In this document: positions 21,463 to 34,716 of the stretch, in pieces
Layout of the letters: each line of letters begins with the position of its first letter
Numbering within the stretch: position 1 is the stretch's first letter
Origin: Flaccisagitta enflata
Taxonomy: Eukaryota > Chaetognatha > Sagittoidea > Aphragmophora
Reading direction: 5' to 3'
NCBI GenBank assembly: GCA_965153355.1
Contig: OZ231126.1
Coordinates: forward strand, 67,890,001-67,954,000
Length of the DNA stretch: 64,000 bases
Position numbers and translations under genes: made by a program
The notes under the pieces: model-generated
Told to the model about the DNA's origin: nothing
The model's input: only the letters and a program-made list of their open reading frames with translations
Database searches by the model: none

Positions 21463-21963
21463 AACGGGTACCGCTGACCATCTCACGCTTTCTCCTTCTT
21501 CTTCTTCTTCTCCTTCTCCTTCTTCTCCGTCCCCCCCCCCCCTCAAGGCCCAAATCCTAGTCTCGAGACCAAAATCCTAACTTTGAAGCTCAAATCCCCA
21601 CTTTGAAGCTCGGGGCTCAAATCTCAGTCTCCAGGCTTAAATCCCAGCCTCGAGACTCAAATCCCAGCCCTTAAGCTCAAATCCCAGTCTCAAGGCACAA
21701 ATCCCAGCCTTGAAGCTCAAATCCTAGCCTCGAAGCTCAAATACCAGCTTCCAAGCTCAAATCCCTGCCCCAAAGCTCAAATCCCAACCCCAAAGCTCAA
21801 ATTCCAGCCTCAAGGCCCCAATCCCAGCCTCCAAGCCCTAATTCCATCCTTGAGGCCCAAATAAAAACAGCATAGGTCATCGGCCCCTTCGGGGCCGCTG
21901 CCCCTCTAACCACCTCACACCCACATACACTCACATAGGGGCAACGGGTACCGCTGACCATCT
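21463..21963. repeat. Duplicated right end of the Helitron-like element
   Basis: The 21-bp string AACGGGTACCGCTGACCATC+T occurs at 21463-21483 and again at 21943-21963, each followed by a C(T)-rich junction (CACGCTTTC and AACGCTTTT). The 480 bp between holds a CTT-rich run, a C-run, and CTCAAATCCCAGCC-type repeats like those at the left end. This looks like a second, shorter terminal module added after the first. Confidence 0.75.
21870..21903 (-). repeat. Right 34-bp subterminal inverted repeat with internal hairpin
   Basis: It is the exact reverse complement of 6798-6831, from GCATAGGTCATCGG to GGCCGCTGCCC. About 65 bp of further sequence separates it from the junction with the protease gene. 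Confidence 0.92.
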
Positions 21964-21972
21964 AACGCTTTT

Positions 21973-24900
21973 GCGACTATTTCCATTTCTGGGTTGAACT
22001 TTAAGGTTAACTGCAGAGTTATGAGAGGCTTAGTAAGACCCCTCGTCATTGGTTGGGATTTCCTTTGCCACAACAATGCCATCATAAATCTGAAGGACAA
22101 CATATTGTCTCTGAAGGAAAAGGCTATCCCCTTCCTTAAGAGGGAAAAGGAAGTTATCCCTCCACACCTGTCCAGTTATGAGGTCACCGTTATTCCCCCT
22201 GCATCGCGTATGCCAGTCAAAGTCAATATTCATGCTGATTTGAAGCATCTTCAAGATTCAGGCACCTCTATCATATTATCTCATCCTTTTGCTGACTACT
22301 GCCCTGCTCATGGTGTCCTAGTTGGCTCAACTCTCTCTACCATCACAGAGGGCACCACTTACTGTGAAGTCTTCAACACACTTCCAACGCCAGCTGTCAT
22401 CCCTGCCGACACACCCATGGCTCTGTTCGAATTTCAAGAACCAAAAGTTGAAACTTACTGCCTCTTTGACTCTGTTGACTCAATCCCTGTCGATGGTCCG
22501 CCAGAGTTGCCCACTGACAACTTCTTCATGTTCTCCCAGGCTGATATAAAGTCACCTCCTCAACCTGATCCTAAAAAAATGCCCAGACCACCTGATCCAG
22601 ATGATGCTACGAGACCATTGGTATTAGATCTTTCAAAGGCCAAAATCCCACCTGGAGAGGATCCTGCAGAACTTGAACATCTTCTTAAGGTCAAACATGA
22701 CAAAGCCTTTAGCAAGACCAAAAGCGACTTAGGCAGAACCACACTTTTGAAGCATTACTCACAGATCAAACCTGGTCCTCCCATCTCCATACCTTCATTT
22801 CGTTGTACACCACAAATGTCCGAGATGATAGAGCGGCAAGTTGATAAGATGCATTCTGAGGGGGTGGTAGAACCTAGCACGTCTCCATATAATTTCCCAA
22901 TCTTAATAGTCCCCAAGAAAGATGGGACATTATCGAGATTTGTAATTGACCTGCGGCGTCTCAATGCCCAGTCTCAAAGGATCTATCACCCTATGCCCCA
23001 TATCAATGATTGTTTGCATCGGGTGAGTGGCCGGTTCTTTAGCCAGGCCGATCTCACATCAGGGTTCCACCAGATACCCATTGCCCGCTGTGATAGAAAG
23101 TACTACGCCTTTTCCACGGCAACACGTCATTGGCAAATGACGTGTTGCCCTCAAGGCGAAATTAACGCCACTTCATCCATGAACGCATTAATGCAGATTG
23201 TCTTTAAGAACTTTGACCCCAGGCATGTCATCACATTTCTTGATGACATCCTGGCAGCTTCTGAGACTTACCGGGACCACCTTGAGCTTCTTGATGCCAT
23301 ACTCACAGCACTTGAGAATGCGAATCTCAAACTCAACCCCGAAAAGTCCAATTTCTGTCAGAATGAGGTTGTTGTCTTGGGTTTTGTTCTCTCAGAAAAA
23401 GGTCTCAGCCCCGATCCGAGGAATATTGATAAAATTTTGACCTGGCCCATTCCAAAAAGCTTGAGTGAGACTCGTGGTTTTTTGGGTTTAGTATCATTCT
23501 ATCGACAATACATCTTTCATTATAGCGAAATCGCGGTTCCTTTAACCAATCTGTCCAAGAAAAATGTGCCTTTCAAATGGTCTCCTGATTGTCAGTCTGC
23601 ATTTGACAAATTGGTCTCCTCCGTCACGTCTGACTCTGTCATAGCAATTCCTGACTTTGATAAGGAGTTCATTCTTAAAACTGATGCCAGCCTTTTGGCA
23701 ATTGGTTGTGTCCTTTCACAAATGCACAATGACAAAGCTAAAGTCATTTGTTTTGACTCAAAGAAGCTCACCGACAAACAAACAAATTGGGTCGTCTTTG
23801 ACCGTGAGTTCTTCTCACTTTACAATTGGGTCAAAACATATCGGCATTTCCTTATCCAAAAGCACTTTGTCGCCATTGTTGATCACAAACCACTGCTTGC
23901 TATCAAGAAAGCTGATCCCAACACTGAACCCATTGGTAGGCGCAACAGATGGAAGATTTTCCTCGCCGGGTTTAATTACACATTAGTCCATGTCCCTGGT
24001 ACCAAAATTGCGGATGCAGATGCAATGTCCCGCCGTCCTTGCGAAGATGAAGATGATGTTGATGTTCCCGACGGTTTGGAAGATCACTTTGGCGAGTTTT
24101 TCTGTGGAGTCGAGTTTGAATCTGAAGACCCCGATATGTGGAACAATGATGATTTCTCCGATATGGCTGCCTCTGTCCAAAATGGGAATCTCTTTTGCCT
24201 AGGTGCTCTAGAACAAAATGACCAGCCATTGGTCCATGTCTTCTGTGAGGAAGAAAATGAAGAGAGGCTCATTGCTGAGCAAAGGAACGATCCCATTATT
24301 GCAGCTGTCATCCATCAGAAACTTACCCATAAGAGATGCAAACCTGATAAGGGCGTCATCAATCACATTTGGTTTGAAAAACATTACGCTCACTTAAGGC
24401 TCAAAAATGGTGTTCTCTATCGTGCGGCCAAAATCGATGAGTTTCCAGATGTCATCCTACAGGTCATTGTTCCACCCACCATGGTACGTGAGGTACTAGA
24501 GTCCATGCACGGTAACCCTATGGTTGGTCATCCTTCTTTGGAAAAAATGGTCCATTCTCTCAAACGCTACGCTATCTGGCCTTCCTTCTGGTCGGATATA
24601 CAGAAGTTTGTCACTGAGTGTTATCAATGCCAGTGCCTTCGTGAACCAAATCCACCCAACAGAGCGCCTATGGTCCCCATTGTCACCACACGACCTTTTC
24701 GACAAGTTCAGGCAGACGTCCTGAAGTTGCCCATTTCGCGTAAGGGTTTCCAGTACGTGGTCGTGTTGATTGACCTTTTCACAAAATGGGTCGAACTGTA
24801 TCCTTCTCGTTCTAAGACCTCTATCGCAATTGCTGATTGTCTTCAGGATTTCTCCCTTAGACATGGTCCGCCAGAGTCATTTTCTTCCGATAATGGTGGA

Positions 24901-26580
24901 GAATTTACAGCAGATGTCATGAATGCGCTCTGTGAGTATCTTAAGATCAAAAAATCCACTTCGACGAGCTATCATCCACAATCCCAGGGCGCCGTCGAAA
25001 ATCGTAATCGGCATATCATCACACAGCTCACTATGAGGATCTTAGAAAATGACGAGGAATGGCCTGACCAACTGAAGTTTCTGCAATTTGCATTCAACAC
25101 CACAGTATGTGCTACCACCGGCAAAACCCCATACTTTCTTTTGCATGGTTTCCAGCCTAACCTGCCAATCCAAGGCATTCTGCCCTCTGCCAATGCTAAA
25201 CTCTCAGTAAGGGATTATCTCGAATCGTTCAGCACCAAACAGTCTGAATCATTCAGACAGGTCAGAGAACAAATGCAAAAAGAGAAAGACCGACAAAAGG
25301 CAAACTATGACAAAAAAGAGAAATTCATTCCCTTTGAGACAGGTGATAGGGTCTGGGAGTTCCAACCTACACAAGTTCACCGAAAACTCACTCCAGATTG
25401 GGATGGTCCCTCTACAGTGGTTGAAGTTATCCCAAGACCTGACTCAGTCAGTGTCAACTACACCTGCAAAGATTACGATGGTATCTCTAGAGTCAAACAC
25501 CACAATCAACTCAAAGAATTCACGGTGCCCCCAGAGCGAATGCCACCCATGAAACAAACTACTCCAGCAAAGCTCACCACACCTAAATCCATTTTACGCC
25601 CATCCACCACTGTTGCATCCACTCCAGTGCACACGTTTGATCCCGAGAATCAGATCATGACGAGATCTAGGGCAAATGCTATTCTTCTTGGCTCACTGCT
25701 CACGCTTGATAATCGCTCGTCTACGATTGCTCAACCTCCGGCTCCTCAACCTGTTCCTCCTCCTCTAATTCCTATTGCTCCTCAACCTGTTCCTGCTCCT
25801 CTAATTCCTCTTGCTCCTCAACCTGTACCTGCTCCTCTCATTCCTCTTGCTCCTCAACCTGTACCTGCTCCTCTCATTCCTCTTGCTCCTCAACCGCTAC
25901 CTCATTCTCAACCTCCCTCTTCTCCTCAACCTCTTGCTTCTTCTCAGCCTCTAGCTCTGCCTTCCCTTCGTCCTCTCTCTCCCGTTGTCCAGCCTATAGT
26001 CTCGGTTTCCCTGATATCAACCCCGCAAAATGTCTCTCTACCAGTTGTGACCACCCCTCAGGTTTCTAGACCATTCCTTCCTCTGCCATCTCTTACTCCT
26101 TCACCTGCCCCCTCCTTCCTCCTCCACTCTGATAACTCTGCAATGGGTCACTTGCGTATCTCCCCTCAGACGATCACAAGCACTACTCCTAATATTTTTG
26201 GTGAGGTGCCACGTCCAGGCCCTAGTGATCATTCAAATCAGGAAGCCCTTTTTCCCGGACCTACTTTTGATGATGGTATGGCAGATTCTAACGTAAATGA
26301 ATCCGTTTTTGATAACCAACCAAGCACCTCTTGTGCTGCCCCTAACGCAACTGTCCTTATAGTTGATGACCCTCAAAATTTTAACCTCCCGCGCAAAGAT
26401 GCAGGCAAAAGCCGTTATAACTTTAGAGATGCGAGAGGAAGATACACTAAAAGAAAGAAGACGAAACCTGATTCAACTGAGAAGCCCGCCAAACAGAGAT
26501 TTACCTCACCCTCAATGACGGATATTTGCGGCAAAGTCAATACCTGTGCCAGGCAGGCGCAAACCGATCAAACTGACTGA
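21973..26580 (+). CDS. pol: Protease C-terminus, reverse transcriptase, RNase H and integrase
   Basis: The reading frame is taken from the junction with the nested element and runs 1535 codons. It opens with the last retropepsin strands, including GWDFL. RT lies at about residues 250-450 with the catalytic FLDD box. The segment usually written LPFG..NAP here reads CCPQGEINATSS, which is atypical. RNase H follows (LKTDAS, FDREFFSLY, DHKPLL, then ADAMSRR). Integrase has an HHCC zinc finger (GHPS ... CYQCQ) and a DDE core (QADVLKLP, SSDNGGEF, QGAVENRNR). The tail of about 350 aa is Pro-rich, with four tandem copies of an APQPVPAPLIPL-like unit near 25740-25900, and ends in a basic region. Apart from the break in protease the pol frame is uninterrupted, so the element was probably active recently. 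I count it with gag because both lie between the same LTR pair. Confidence 0.92.
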   Translation, partial: ATISISGLNFKVNCRVMRGLVRPLVIGWDFLCHNNAIINLKDNILSLKEKAIPFLKREKEVIPPHLSSYEVTVIPPASRMPVKVNIHADLKHLQDSGTSIILSHPFADYCPAHGVLVGSTLSTITEGTTYCEVFNTLPTPAVIPADTPMALFEFQEPKVETYCLFDSVDSIPVDGPPELPTDNFFMFSQADIKSPPQPDPKKMPRPPDPDDATRPLVLDLSKAKIPPGEDPAELEHLLKVKHDKAFSKTKSDLGRTTLLKHYSQIKPGPPISIPSFRCTPQMSEMIERQVDKMHSEGVVEPSTSPYNFPILIVPKKDGTLSRFVIDLRRLNAQSQRIYHPMPHINDCLHRVSGRFFSQADLTSGFHQIPIARCDRKYYAFSTATRHWQMTCCPQGEINATSSMNALMQIVFKNFDPRHVITFLDDILAASETYRDHLELLDAILTALENANLKLNPEKSNFCQNEVVVLGFVLSEKGLSPDPRNIDKILTWPIPKSLSETRGFLGLVSFYRQYIFHYSEIAVPLTNLSKKNVPFKWSPDCQSAFDKLVSSVTSDSVIAIPDFDKEFILKTDASLLAIGCVLSQMHNDKAKVICFDSKKLTDKQTNWVVFDREFFSLYNWVKTYRHFLIQKHFVAIVDHKPLLAIKKADPNTEPIGRRNRWKIFLAGFNYTLVHVPGTKIADADAMSRRPCEDEDDVDVPDGLEDHFGEFFCGVEFESEDPDMWNNDDFSDMAASVQNGNLFCLGALEQNDQPLVHVFCEEENEERLIAEQRNDPIIAAVIHQKLTHKRCKPDKGVINHIWFEKHYAHLRLKNGVLYRAAKIDEFPDVILQVIVPPTMVREVLESMHGNPMVGHPSLEKMVHSLKRYAIWPSFWSDIQKFVTECYQCQCLREPNPPNRAPMVPIVTTRPFRQVQADVLKLPISRKGFQYVVVLIDLFTKWVELYPSRSKTSIAIADCLQDFSLRHGPPESFSSDNGGEFTADVMNALCEYLKIKKSTSTSYHPQSQGAVENRNRHIITQLTMRILENDEEWPDQLKFLQFAFNTTVCATTGKTPYFLLHGFQPNLPIQGILPSANAKLSVRDYLESFSTKQSESFRQVREQMQKEKDRQKANYDKKEKFIPFETGDRVWEFQPTQVHRKLTPDWDGPSTVVEVIPRPDSVSVNYTCKDYDGISRVKHHNQLKEFTVPPERMPPMKQTTPAKLTTPKSILRPSTTVASTPVHTFDPENQIMTRSRANAILLGSLLTLDNRSSTIAQPPAPQPVPPPLIPIAPQPVPAPLIPLAPQPVPAPLIPLAPQPVPAPLIPLAPQPLPHSQPPSSPQPLASSQPLALPSLRPLSPVVQPIVSVSLISTPQNVSLPVVTTPQVSRPFLPLPSLTPSPAPSFLLHSDNSAMGHLRISPQTITSTTPNIFGEVPRPGPSDHSNQEALFPGPTFDDGMADSNVNESVFDNQPSTSCAAPNATVLIVDDPQNFNLPRKDAGKSRYNFRDARGRYTKRKKTKPDSTEKPAKQRFTSPSMTDICGKVNTCARQAQTDQTD

Positions 26581-27384
26581 GTCCGGCTTGATGAGCTCGT
26601 TGGAGATTGCGTCAAATTTTATCCCAAAACAAGAGTCTGATGATGAGTTGACTCTATCCAGTGACGATGACAGTATTATTCAAAGACCGAAAGCGAGCAC
26701 GCCCAAATAGGCGTGAAATTCTTTCATTTTTTGGTCGATTTGTTGTTTTTATTCCTCTTGGTCGCTCACTCGGTTTTTTTTTATCGGCAACATGTAAAAT
26801 TGTGGTTTGAATTCTCATTCTCATTCTCATTTTATCTCTCAGATAAGATAAAATTCTGTCAATCGGTAAAAAGAGTACCTATGAAAAATTCGACTTTCAT
26901 GATAAGTAAAAATAAGAGACTTCATTCTCTGACGCAAAATTTATGGTAAATTTCTGGTAGACTCACTTTTCATCCGTAAATTTTTGATCGAATTTGATTT
27001 CATTTCAATCATCGAAAAATTTTGAAGTTTCAAGGCTGATTCTTGTTTCACGATCAAATCTATCAAGTGGCTGATTCATGTCCATGTCTCTGCGCGAAGA
27101 TGATCCTGTCCAAAGATGAATCCATCCACAGATGATCCTGAACAAAGATGAATCCATCCACAGATGACACTATCCATAGATGAATCCATCCGGAGATGAT
27201 CCCATCCTAAGATGACCAATTTGGGAAAATAAGTTTTGTCCTGTCTTTTCTGAACATCCCTAAATCGCAGTGGGGTAAAACCCAGTGCGTTGGCCTAAGG
27301 CCCGGCCATCATAAACGGCGGTGTTGTTTCCTGAAAAGGGGCGCACCAACCCATTTCGGTTGGGTTGGTCGTTAAGTTTTAAAA
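26581..27384 (+). other. Intergenic region between pol and the exonuclease gene, with short tandem repeats
   Basis: It is AT-rich up to about 27050. Then 27095-27215 holds about five copies of a degenerate unit alternating GATGATCCTGWMCAAAGATG and AATCCATCCACAGATGA. The last part has a hairpin (27346-27368). No protein-coding frame was recognised. It could hold an internal promoter or another signal for expressing the downstream genes. Confidence 0.5.
27346..27368 (+). promoter_or_regulatory. Hairpin before the exonuclease start codon
   Basis: CCAACCC (27346-27352) and GGGTTGG (27362-27368) form a 7-bp stem with a 9-base loop, 16 bases before the ATG at 27385. A role in translation is speculative. 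Confidence 0.3.
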
Positions 27385-27441
27385 ATGGCGGAACGCGGCT
27401 CCTCTCCTGAGTGCCAAGATTTTGGTCTCAATTATCCCGGC
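27385..27441 (+). CDS. Separated 5' end of the exonuclease gene
   Basis: An ATG at 27385 starts a frame (MAERGSSPECQDFG..., ending in a Lys-rich run) that enters the Helentron-like insertion at an A-run and soon stops. The A-run start at 27442 and the one at 29135 are 1693 bp apart, which is the phase needed to place this segment in frame with the exonuclease body. I infer that it was the original N terminus. It is now detached. Confidence 0.55.
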
Positions 27442-29134
27442 AAAAAGAAGCAAAACAACAGGTCGCCCAAGGGCAATATGTGGTCAGCGATACCCGTTGC
27501 CCTGCTTTGAGTGATTGTGAATTGGAGTGAGGGGAAGCAGGGCAGCGGCCCCGAAGGGGACGAAGTCCTGTAGAACACAGGGGGACTTTCGTTCGTCCTA
27601 CCTGAAGAAGTGGATGAGTTGCTATAGAGGGCTGAAGGCATACAAGAGCCTAAACTGAGGTCTAAGAAGGCTGATAGAAGGCCTGAGAATGCCGATTGGA
27701 AGTTTGAGAGGGCTGACTTGAGCCTTGAGAGAGCTGGATTAAGGCCGAAAAGGCCTGAGAACTGATTTGAAGCGTGGGAGCAATAAATTGAGGTTTTGAT
27801 GGCTGATTAGAGGCCTGCGAGGCCTAATTTGAGGCATGAGAGGCCAGGTCTGAGGCCTGAGAATTTGGATTTGAGGCCTGAGAAGCCAGATTTGAGGCCT
27901 GAGAGGCCAGATTTGAGGCCTGAGAGGCCAGATTTGAGGCCTAAGAGGCCAGATTTGAGGCCTGAGAGGCCAGATTTAAGGCATGAGAGGCCAGATTTGA
28001 GGCCTGAGAGGCCAGATTTGAGGCCTGACAGGCTGGATTTGAGGCCTGAGAGGCCAGATTTGAGGCCTGAGGGGTCTGATGAAGGGGGGGACTAACGAAC
28101 GAACGGACGAACGGACGAACGAAAGTCCCCCTGTGTTCTACAGGACTTCGTCCCCTTCGGGGCCGCTGCCCAAAAAGGGAAACAGGTCGCCCAAGGGTTG
28201 AGAGGGCTTGAGAAGGCAAATTAAGAGTCTGAAAGAGCATGGAGGGGCCCCGAAGGAGACGAAGTCCTGTAGAAGTAGGAGATTCTTAGATCTGAGAGGG
28301 GTAAGGGGGCTTGAGAGGGCTAAAATAAGGTCTGAGAGAGCTGATTGAAAGGCTCTAGAAGGCCACTAAGAGGCTTGAGAAGGCTGATTTGAGGCTGGAG
28401 AAGGCTGATTTGAGGCTGGAGAAGGCTGATTTGAGGCTTGAGAAGGCTGATTTCAGGCTTGAGAGGGCTGATTTCAGGATTGAGAGGGCTGATTTCAGGC
28501 TTGAGAGGGCTGATTTCAGGCTTGAGAGGTCTTATTTCAGGCTTGAGAGGGCTGATTTTGGGCCTGAGAGGGGGGTTTAGGCTTGAGAGGGCTGATTTTG
28601 GGTCTGAGAGGGGTTTCAGGCTTGAGAGGGCTACAATTAGGTCTGAGAGAGCTTTGAGAGCCAATTCAAGGGTTGAGAGGGCTTGAGAAGGCAAATTAAG
28701 AGTCTGAAAGAGCATGGAGGGGCCCCGAAGGAGACGAAGTCCTGTAGAAGTAGGAGATTCTTAGATCTGAGAGGGGTAAGGGGGCTTGAGAGGGCTAAAA
28801 TAAGGTCTGAGAGAGCTGATTGAAAGGCTCTAGAAGGCCACTAAGAGGCTTGAGAAGGCTGATTTGAGGCTGGAGAAGGCTGATTTGAGGCTGGAGAAGG
28901 CTGATTTGAGGCTTGAGAGGGCTGATTTCAGGCTTGAGAGGGCTGATTTCAGGACTGAGAGGGCTGATTTCAGGCTTGAGAGGGCTGATTTTGGGCCTGA
29001 GAGGGGGGTTTCAGGCTTGAGAGGGCTGATTTTGGGCCTGAGAGGGGGGACGAACGGACGAACGAACGAACTAACGGACGAACGAAAGTCCCCCTGTGTT
29101 CTACAGGACTTCGTCCCCTTCGGGGCCGCTGCCC
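27442..29134 (-). mobile_element. Composite non-autonomous Helentron-like elements in the exonuclease gene
   Basis: One unit has inverted repeats at 27540-27598 and 28113-28171 (59 bp, starting GGGCAGCGGCCCCGAAGGGG). Between them are tandem 21-bp repeats of the type GAGGCCTGAGAGGCCAGATTT. A second unit ends in the same inverted repeat at 29076-29134. The left end carries GGTCAGCGATACCCGTTGCCC, the counterpart of the far end of the 15-kb element, so this insertion is in reverse orientation to it. A 17-bp string, AACAGGTCGCCCAAGGG, flanks the first unit (27457 and 28181). A right tip GCTGCCCAAAAA is shared with the other copies. No protein of its own is encoded. Confidence 0.8.
28197..29030. 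repeat. 475-bp tandem duplication within the composite element
   Basis: The sequence from 28197 is repeated from 28672 at a constant 475-bp offset, nearly identical over its first 200 bp and more variable after that. Both copies contain GAGGCTTGAGAGGGCTGATTT-type 21-bp repeats and a degenerate remnant of the inverted repeat (GGGGCCCCGAAGGAGACG at 28244 and 28719). Confidence 0.85.
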
Positions 29135-32829
<3,695 letters not shown>

Positions 32830-34125
32830 ATGGGAAACTCACCCAGCTACGTCATTCCCGACGTTATCGTTCACGGCAAAATCCTGTCGTATGTTACAGT
32901 CGATGATGCAAAATCGCTCATGCAAACGTGCAAAACCTGGTATGATGAGATCGTTGCTAATCGCCCATTTTGGCTTGAGAAAGGCCGTCAGCTTTACAAA
33001 AAGGATCCATCTCATTTCCAACGTCTAAGAGATCCATCATTTTTCGATAATCTTGCGCTTGTAAAGCATGTTTGCGCGGCGAATGCGGAGTTCATAGCCA
33101 TAAAGGCCCAAATCTTTTCCGGCCGTAGTGCGGCGACGGAATGCATCATTCAGCCCTTTGGTCAGCAAATCCAGTGCATTTCTGCTGACCCAGTTTCTTC
33201 TCTGTTGGTCATCGCTTTTGCCAACAAAATCGAAATCTACTCCTTGCTTCGTTTTGGCGATCCACCACTAAGAGTCATCCCTACGGAAGTCAACGAATAT
33301 CGCCAAATCATTATTCATGGGGACTTTTTGTACATTCGTCCTCCCACTGATCTTTCCATCTTCCATTTTGACGTCCACGATTGGGAAAATAGTATGCCTC
33401 TCATCGCCGTTACTCCTCGTTACGCACTGGCGAAAAAGAGGCCCATGAGGATGTCCGACCAGTTTCTCGTGGCCTTTGACGGCGGGGCCGATCGTATTCT
33501 TGCCTACCCGATTACGCGCGATCGTTTTTTCCCGAACCCGGTCCAAATTGCCTACGATGACGGAAACGCGGAAAGATGTCTACTCTACGATTACAATGTC
33601 AATGGCGCTCAGCTCTTGGTGATCGTGGAGCGCGACTACGTCTACTTTTTCTGCGAGCGCTATGACGCGCACACGGGCCAAATGCTTCAACGTATTTTGG
33701 TCGCTTTTCCCGCGGTCTTTCATGAGCCCAGGCTGGCATATCCCCATATTTTGATTGCTCAAATGCCCGCCACTTCAAGCCCTTTCGTCGACGAATCTCA
33801 TCGCATTTTTGGCCTAAACATGGTCCTCGATGATCCGCTTCGCCTCTCCAATCATCCCAACATTCCGCGCCAATTTGGGTGGATTCCGGCTCACATGCCT
33901 CTGCCCAGCCCCTCCGTCGGAAATTTCCTTGCTCTGGTTGATTTCGGAATTCAGCGTACCCATTTCGTTTACATCGGAGAATACAACTTTCGTCTCACCG
34001 AATACGCCAAAGAACCCATTTCTCCGTTCTGCTTCGCGCCTTTTGGACTGTCCTTCCTCTACGCTCACGGAAACAACGTCACCTTGGTCAGGTTTTTCGA
34101 GGGTGGCGAGATAGTCTCAAGATAA
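32830..34125 (+). CDS. F-box protein with predicted beta-propeller-like C-terminal region
   Basis: The ATG at 32830 (context ACCATGG) starts a 431-aa protein without introns. I preferred it to the upstream in-frame extension, which is a Lys-rich AT-derived stretch. Residues about 8-45 match an F-box (IPDVIVHGKILSYV, then LMQTCKTWYDEI and PFWL), the SKP1-binding part of SCF ubiquitin ligases. The rest alternates short hydrophobic strands (FANKIEIYSL, FLVAFDGGADRI, YVYFFCERYDA) and looks like a WD40- or Kelch-like propeller, but I cannot assign a family. The N terminus MGNSPS fits the N-myristoylation consensus (Gly2, Ser6). It is the last gene before the 3' LTR of the giant element. Together with the exonuclease it forms an accessory module. 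A role in degrading a host factor is inference. Confidence 0.75.
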   Translation: MGNSPSYVIPDVIVHGKILSYVTVDDAKSLMQTCKTWYDEIVANRPFWLEKGRQLYKKDPSHFQRLRDPSFFDNLALVKHVCAANAEFIAIKAQIFSGRSAATECIIQPFGQQIQCISADPVSSLLVIAFANKIEIYSLLRFGDPPLRVIPTEVNEYRQIIIHGDFLYIRPPTDLSIFHFDVHDWENSMPLIAVTPRYALAKKRPMRMSDQFLVAFDGGADRILAYPITRDRFFPNPVQIAYDDGNAERCLLYDYNVNGAQLLVIVERDYVYFFCERYDAHTGQMLQRILVAFPAVFHEPRLAYPHILIAQMPATSSPFVDESHRIFGLNMVLDDPLRLSNHPNIPRQFGWIPAHMPLPSPSVGNFLALVDFGIQRTHFVYIGEYNFRLTEYAKEPISPFCFAPFGLSFLYAHGNNVTLVRFFEGGEIVSR

Positions 34126-34716
34126 CTCATTCTAACTCTCGAACTTCTCTCCTCTTTACAAGGATAGTTTGCTACCTCTTCTTTTTCATTTCCTCTTTAC
34201 AAGTTGTTTTCTTGTTTTGTTATGATCCAGTCGGAACATGATTTTTTTTTTTCTTGCCATCAAGTTTTGATTTTTTTTTTTGGTTATGGGACACTTGTTA
34301 TCTTCTTACGATCAGGCTGTGTTAAATTTTGTCGTTATCAAGTGTTTTGTTGTGATCCGGAAATGTTTTTTTTGTTGTTACGATCAAGTTATACTGGATT
34401 TTCTTGCAAAAAAAAAGTTGTGATATTTTGTTTCGTCTTTACGTCCTAGTATTAGCTGTTATACTAAAGATTTTTGGCTTCATTTTCGTTCTTCCCTTTT
34501 CACTTTTTTCTTTCTTCTCTCTGTGGGTCGCCCTTGTCCATGAGGCAACGGTTCGCGTCTCCACTGCTTCCTTTTTATTTGTTTCTCTGTTCTTTTCACC
34601 TTTTTTCTTTCCTCTTCCAGCGGGTCGCCACTACCCATGAGGTAGCTGTTTGCGTCACCACTGCTTCCTTTCTAGTGTAAAGACGCGGACGTCTTTATTC
34701 CGCGAATGCCGACATA
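34126..34716 (+). other. 3' region of the LTR element with a ~96-bp direct duplication
   Basis: T-rich sequence with GATCAAGTT/GATCCGG-like repeats (34215-34400). Two copies of a unit reading GTGGGTCGCC..CCATGAGG, CGGTTCGCGTC and CCACTGCTTCCTTT lie at about 34524 and 34620. The last 35 bases before the LTR (AAAGACGCGGACG ... GCCGACA) are not a typical polypurine tract. Confidence 0.55.
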
